64,000 nt of DNA. It comes from Desulfoluna limicola. GTDB lineage: Bacteria; Desulfobacterota; Desulfobacteria; Desulfobacterales; Desulfolunaceae. Location: contig NZ_AP024488.1 of assembly GCF_021654575.1 (NCBI RefSeq), positions 1,798,001 through 1,862,000 of the forward strand, given 5' to 3'. Of this stretch, positions 60,000 to 64,000 are shown one piece after another. The notes beneath the pieces are model-generated. The model made no database searches, was not told the DNA's origin, and worked only from the letters and a program-made list of their open reading frames with translations. Both the position numbers and the translations under genes were made by a program. Within the stretch, counting starts at the first letter, position 1, and every line of letters begins with the position of its first letter.

Positions 60000-62339
60000 A
60001 TGAAGTTGAAAAATGAGTGTAAGCTGTCACAACGGAACTGGGCGGCTTGGTTATGGTTACTGGCCCTTGTTGTTCTCACCACAGCGTGCGGGGGTGGCTC
60101 CAGCACCAATGGTAATGAGACGCTTGAGTACACAGGCTTGACAGATCAGGCTGTGATAGATGCCGCAAATGCCCGCAGCCTTTCAACCCAGGCCATCGGC
60201 CTGGGCTTTCTCGACGACACCCAATCAGAACTCACCCCCATTGACAAATCCGTTGAACTTCTGTCAGGAGCCTCCGTCAAAGGGCCCTCAGGCATTCCTG
60301 GCATGGGCATCACCGACCTGTTGGAAATGGCATCCGAGCCGCTTTACACCGCCTTCGGGCCACTGTTCGGCGGCCCCGTCTTCAATGTCGGAAATATTGA
60401 GGACTTGATAAAGAACGGCGCAACAGCAGGCACCCCTTTTCCCAACATTTCGGACGAAGGGTCCTTTAGCAGCACCATCACCGGAACCATGACATCCGAG
60501 ACAAACCTCACATACGAGGGGACCATGACCTTTACAGGGGCAACCCATTGCCTCTCCGACGACTCCTTGGACTGCGATGAAAAAGCCACGTTTAATGGGG
60601 CCCTGACCTATGCGGTTGAGTTCAACTTTGAACTCCCATCCCCCCTTCCCGATGGCTGGGATAGCATGTCCCCTTTTCAAAAAGTTCTCTCAGCCACAGA
60701 AAAACCCATCCCGCCCGAGAGCGGGACATGGAGTGAGACTGAGCAGATGTGCTACATCCTGAGCAACATCACCCCAGAAAAGATCGCCACTGACTATCAC
60801 GCGGCCAGCAATGGTGAGTTCACAGTTAAAACGGATCTCAACGACGCCTCTTACAAAATGGTCAGAAGGGATCCTGTGAAAGCCACCATCCTTAACACGG
60901 TGGATGGCTCCTTCTCCAAAAAGCAATTACGGGAAACCAACTATGACACCAACGGATACGGGAGCGATACCTCGCAAGGCTCAACTGTTTTTTCAGGCGA
61001 CCTATACGTAACCATGGAGATGACAACCATCGACAGCACCACATCCCTGGACTTTTCTGCACAAGATGCCTCCGTAACCGTTGCCAAAAGTGATGTGGAA
61101 TCTCGAACCCCGGAGATAGCAGAGGTTGTGGAGGGTACCCCCATTGCAGTGTCCGCCAATGACACCACCACCATTGACGTGACTGGAAACGTCTCTCTTA
61201 ATTTCAGTGCAGCCTCGCCGTCAGACACACTTGACCTCTCCGCCACCCTTAACGGTGGGACGTTCAGGCTCAGTTACGATGAAAATACCGATGAAGATCG
61301 ACTGGCAACATCGACCACCACGTACAACGCCTCAACCAAAGTCAAAACGGACAACTCCGAAAAACAAAAGGTCACCATTGCCGGAAACTTGGACCTGAAT
61401 GGGGTTTACACCACCTTTCTTCTCACACCTGTGACCCAGAACCTTGGCCTGACGATCAATGCGGGAACGGTTGAATTTATATACGCAACCTCACAGCTGT
61501 CTACAAACTCGCCCGAAACACAAGAATCCAACGCAACAATCGGTGTGATTGTGGATGGAGACATCATGGTCACCAATGGCGTTGAACCCATCACCCTTGT
61601 TGGAGACCTGGCTTTTGACCTCGAAACCCGGAGTGTCAGGGATGTCGAAACCCCTGACAACAACGCACAAACAACAACCGGTACCCTGACAATCGATAAG
61701 TTGGCTGTCAAAACCGGTGTCATCGATACTGCGGCCAAGGGCACCATCACCTTTGAAATTGCCTATCAGGCACCGGCAGAGGCAAGGGAAATCGCAGAAA
61801 CCCCGACCCTCAACCTGGCCATGGACCTCCTTCTCAAGAACAACACCCAGGACAAAACCTACTGGTTGAACAACTACAAGATCTCAACGCCCCTCTCCTT
61901 TGGCGACAAAGCGGATTCACCTTCATACGACGTTAGCATCGCTGTGGAAGGGCGCTACTACCATCCGGATCATGGTTATGTCGACATCACCACCGGGATC
62001 ACGCCCTTTATCATGAATGACGGGGCCATTATGGAAGGATTCTATCGCAACAACAAACCCCTTCTCCTTCAAGCCCTCTTCCCGATTCAGGGGCAACTCA
62101 CCGTCCAGGGGGCCGAGGGGACCCAGGCTCTCCTGGAAGCCCTCGGCGAAGAGGACACAGCGTCTGGATACGTGCTGCCGTCCGGCTACACCATTCACCT
62201 TGACGCTGATGGCAATGGGTCCTTCGATGCTTCGGGTACGTATGACTGGCCCAATCTCAAAGACCTTATCGAACGTGTGTGGCTCACCCGGCTGCTCTAC
62301 AACTCAAGTGACCTCCTGTTTATCCTCGGGCCGAAATAG
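60000..62339 (+). CDS. Large lipoprotein of unknown function
   Basis: 779 residues from ATG 60000, placed by AGGAGG at 59988-59993; the open frame 22 codons upstream is not used. The lipobox is LTTAC, followed by GGGSSTNGNETLEY. The mature protein is acidic, Thr- and Asp-rich and strand-like throughout (repeated patterns such as TIDVTGNVSLNFSA, LTINAGTVEFIY, VTIAGNLDLNGVYTTFLLTP), consistent with a beta-solenoid or stacked-sheet protein at the outer membrane or cell surface. I recognise no family. The last residues, NSSDLLFILGPK, end shortly before a terminator. Possibly a calcium-stabilised surface protein, given DADGNGSFDASGTYDWP near the end, which resembles an EF-hand-like loop. Confidence 0.75.
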   Translation: MKLKNECKLSQRNWAAWLWLLALVVLTTACGGGSSTNGNETLEYTGLTDQAVIDAANARSLSTQAIGLGFLDDTQSELTPIDKSVELLSGASVKGPSGIPGMGITDLLEMASEPLYTAFGPLFGGPVFNVGNIEDLIKNGATAGTPFPNISDEGSFSSTITGTMTSETNLTYEGTMTFTGATHCLSDDSLDCDEKATFNGALTYAVEFNFELPSPLPDGWDSMSPFQKVLSATEKPIPPESGTWSETEQMCYILSNITPEKIATDYHAASNGEFTVKTDLNDASYKMVRRDPVKATILNTVDGSFSKKQLRETNYDTNGYGSDTSQGSTVFSGDLYVTMEMTTIDSTTSLDFSAQDASVTVAKSDVESRTPEIAEVVEGTPIAVSANDTTTIDVTGNVSLNFSAASPSDTLDLSATLNGGTFRLSYDENTDEDRLATSTTTYNASTKVKTDNSEKQKVTIAGNLDLNGVYTTFLLTPVTQNLGLTINAGTVEFIYATSQLSTNSPETQESNATIGVIVDGDIMVTNGVEPITLVGDLAFDLETRSVRDVETPDNNAQTTTGTLTIDKLAVKTGVIDTAAKGTITFEIAYQAPAEAREIAETPTLNLAMDLLLKNNTQDKTYWLNNYKISTPLSFGDKADSPSYDVSIAVEGRYYHPDHGYVDITTGITPFIMNDGAIMEGFYRNNKPLLLQALFPIQGQLTVQGAEGTQALLEALGEEDTASGYVLPSGYTIHLDADGNGSFDASGTYDWPNLKDLIERVWLTRLLYNSSDLLFILGPK

Positions 62340-62376
62340 CCCGCCAAAACACTGAGATTAAGACCATTCCAAACAG

Positions 62377-62411
62377 AAAAGCTCTTTCATCAACACGTGA
62401 AAGAGCTTTTT
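62377..62411 (+). terminator. Terminator after the large lipoprotein
   Basis: AAAAGCTCTTTCA, loop TCAACACG, TGAAAGAGCTTTTTT. Arms are perfect, about 40 bases past the stop. Confidence 0.9.
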
Positions 62412-62472
62412 TATTTGCCTTATTCCGCTCACGATTCAACGAGGCCTTCCGTGGTTAAACTACGTGGAAAAA

Positions 62473-62645
62473 GCAGGCCTCGGGCGGCAAGGCCTGCCAC
62501 CTTGAAAGCGGGTTGCGAAGACTCCGGCCCCTCGTTCCCCGGGCCATGAGAATCCGCCTGGGCCTCCCAAACCCTGTTTATCTGACATTTCAAATACTTG
62601 AACCGCAGAGCGACCGCCGCAGGGAATATTGAGCTGAATCGTTAC
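62473..62645 (-). repeat. Composite repeat, reversed and diverged (form D' then form A')
   Basis: The left end GCCTCGGGCGGCAAGGC is a diverged TGCCTCCGGCGG. The interior carries CACCTTGAAAGCGGGTTGCG, a hairpin with loop CCCCTCGTTCCCCGGG (the reverse of GGGGAACGAGGGG) and CCTGTTTATCTGACA. GAGCTGAATCGTTAC follows on the right, a near match of the conserved flank. The right end, GACCGCCGCAGGGA, is the most diverged. The copy fills most of the 62340-62698 gap. Confidence 0.6.
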
Positions 62646-62698
62646 TTAGGGCCGTCAGTTGGTCAATAATAACAACACGTCAAAACCGGAAACTCAAA

Positions 62699-63349
62699 TT
62701 AACACATGGGTTCAAGATGCTTCATGATCAGAGAGGGCTGCCCCACGAGAACGTCGGCCCCCGCCTCCCTCAGTTCGATTTCCGACCCATACCCCCAGAG
62801 GGCTCCCACGGCAAGGCAGCCTGCCGATTTTGCCGCGATCATATCAAAGGAACGATCCCCGACCATGATCACCCGAGCCCCCGGACATTTCGCCTTCGCA
62901 TTACAGAGAAGATCATGTTTTTCCACGCCCGAATCGCAGCCCCGGGCCTCCCGGAAGTAATGGGTGATACCAAAGTGGTTCAACGTTCGAAGGGTTCCCC
63001 GCGTCGATTTGGCCGTGGCGGTGAACATGGGAATGTTCATGGACCACAGCGTTTCAAGGACATCGCAAATACCGGGGTAGAGTCGGTTCTCCCTGAATCC
63101 TTTTACTGAGTATCTCTCGCTGTAGAGCCGGGCCCCTGCCTCCGGAGGGATGGACTCGGGAAGAAGACGCGCAAAGGAATCAACCAGCTTTGGGCCCACG
63201 CAGGTGATCAGCTCCTCGGCAGGACGCGTCGGCTGTCCCAGACGCTCCAACGCATAATTGATGGAGTTGATGATCCCCTCCGAGGAATCACAGACGGTGC
63301 CGTCCAGGTCAAAGGCCACCACACACCTTCCGTTAACGTTTGTACTCAT
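62699..63349 (-). CDS. HAD-superfamily phosphatase (phosphoglycolate phosphatase-like)
   Basis: 216 residues behind GGAGGT. HAD motif I is VVAFDLDGTVCDSS, with the nucleophilic Asp. Motif II is FTATAKS, motif III uses Lys in GVEKHDLLCNAKA, and motif IV is IMVGDRSFDMIAAKSAG. The cap inserted after motif I (INSINYALERLGQPTRPAEE) is the helical C1 type of Gph and related phosphatases. Substrates in this group include 2-phosphoglycolate, PPi and sugar phosphates; which applies is not evident. It is monocistronic by position. Confidence 0.85.
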   Translation of the reverse strand: MSTNVNGRCVVAFDLDGTVCDSSEGIINSINYALERLGQPTRPAEELITCVGPKLVDSFARLLPESIPPEAGARLYSERYSVKGFRENRLYPGICDVLETLWSMNIPMFTATAKSTRGTLRTLNHFGITHYFREARGCDSGVEKHDLLCNAKAKCPGARVIMVGDRSFDMIAAKSAGCLAVGALWGYGSEIELREAGADVLVGQPSLIMKHLEPMC

Positions 63350-63876
63350 CTTGGTCTACCTCCGGAGCCCAGGGATGCCCCCTGGATGCAAAACTTATGG
63401 ATGCGTTATTGTTACGGGTGCTTTGAGCTGCACAGCGTCCGCATTCGCACGAAGTGTAGCGCCACTTGCCCTGCTTCACAAGCGCTCGCATTGATGGGGT
63501 TGCTGTCTCGATTCATTCGTTTACTTTCATTAACACAACGCCTACGGATCGTCGTCCAAATGAGCATCGACGCGTTCTACAAGGGTAAAAAAAATCCCTT
63601 ATACCACCAAGCGAAACCTACCACAAACCCTGCTAATGGCACAAAGCAACAACCATTGCCCCTCCAGGTGCCCCCAAACATGCAGGAGCCTCAGATGTGC
63701 CACCGTCCCCAACCACGGGCGCAGCCCGTATGCGAATACGTCATCCCGAGGAACGAGGGATGGAGGATTCGCATACCTGGGGTCCAGGGGCTCAGCCCCT
63801 GGGCTTTTCCTGTGGACCTTTTACCCACCTGTGAACTATGATGTGCCGAATTGTTAAACTATTTACGGGGAGAGTT
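63350..63876. repeat. Gap before the PHP gene, with conserved-loop hairpin
   Basis: No gene is seen. At about 63729-63773 TATGCGAAT and ATTCGCATA enclose CATCCCGAGGAACGAGGGATG, which folds further. This is the hairpin family with loop GAGGAACGAGG, here without recognisable TGCCTCCGGCGG ends, although CTCCAGGTGCCCCC (63662-63675) resembles the form C/D right half. Confidence 0.6.
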
Positions 63877-64000
63877 ATGCAGTTTATCGCCGATCTTCAT
63901 ATCCACTCTAAATACTCCCGGGCCACCTCTCGAAACCTGGATCTGGAAAACCTCTACCACCATGCCTTACTAAAAGGGATCGGCCTTCTCGGAACCGGAG
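63877..64000 (+). CDS. PHP-domain protein, N-terminal fragment (endonuclease Q/UvrD-associated type), cut by window edge
   Basis: The frame opens at ATG 63877 behind GGGGAGAG and runs off the right edge. The start MQFIADLHIHSKYSRATSRN, then LDLENLYHHALLKGIGLLGT, is the PHP metallo-phosphoesterase beginning, with the His-x-His metal motif (DLHIHS). The SKYSRATS...LDLENL pattern is typical of the endonuclease Q family and of proteins fused to a UvrD-like helicase. Only 41 codons are visible, so which of these applies is open. Confidence 0.7.
   Translation, partial: MQFIADLHIHSKYSRATSRNLDLENLYHHALLKGIGLLGTG

Overview
The window is bacterial chromosome with long, mostly high-GC genes preceded by strong GGAG-type ribosome binding sites. 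The gene set fits a Gram-negative anaerobe: RecBCD, outer-membrane barrels and lipoproteins, an ExbB/ExbD/TonB-type motor, a BMP-family purine transporter, a liv branched-chain amino acid importer and an ADP-forming acyl-CoA synthetase. It is most like the Desulfobacterota, but no rRNA or marker here fixes the species, so this is inference.

Layout, left to right. 1-1294: N-terminal part of an acetolactate-synthase-like ThDP enzyme. 1617-11500: recC, recB and recD on the minus strand, with a CheX-like gene on the other strand between recB and recD. 12356-20609: a six-gene plus-strand cluster made of a MotA/TolQ/ExbB channel, an ExbD/TolR-like protein, a proline-rich TonB/TolA-like protein and three unrecognised exported proteins. 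20573-21598: a REP-associated tyrosine transposase (RAYT) broken by one in-frame stop. 21758-25314: an AT-rich island of five minus-strand genes. Three of its intervals behave like integron attC sites; one gene is an LL-diaminopimelate aminotransferase. 26252-32009: dnaE and guaB. About 32270-32453: a likely 6S RNA, followed by a polysaccharide deacetylase. 33913-40993: a purine module of BMP-type ABC transporter, Gpt and a divergent guanine deaminase. 41333-48055: a DUF4404-like protein, an AcuB-like CBS-CBS-ACT protein and livKHMGF. 48177-52362: a PilZ-like protein, a pterin-binding methyltransferase and an ADP-forming acyl-CoA synthetase. 52715-58591: three tandem lipoprotein plus TraF-like barrel cassettes; the barrel of the middle one has collapsed to a fragment. 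58949-64000: a SlyX-like small protein, a large lipoprotein, a HAD phosphatase and the start of a PHP-domain protein.

Working together: GuaD (guanine to xanthine), Gpt (xanthine/guanine to XMP/GMP), GuaB (IMP to XMP) and the BMP transporter form a coherent purine import and salvage set. The liv importer and the ADP-forming acyl-CoA synthetase would fit amino acid catabolism with energy recovery.

The most distinctive feature is a family of intergenic repeats scattered through nearly every gap. Most are composites of 165-220 bp bounded by inverted copies of TGCCTCCGGCGG, often with GTAACTATTCAGC next to one end. Many carry a hairpin whose stem changes between copies while the loop (around GAGGAACGAGGG) is kept. 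A second family, about 105 bp with 12-bp terminal inverted repeats, occurs twice. The best candidates for undescribed biology are the composite repeats with their broken RAYT, the ExbB/ExbD/TonB-like cluster with three exported partners, and the integron-like cassette island without a visible integrase.
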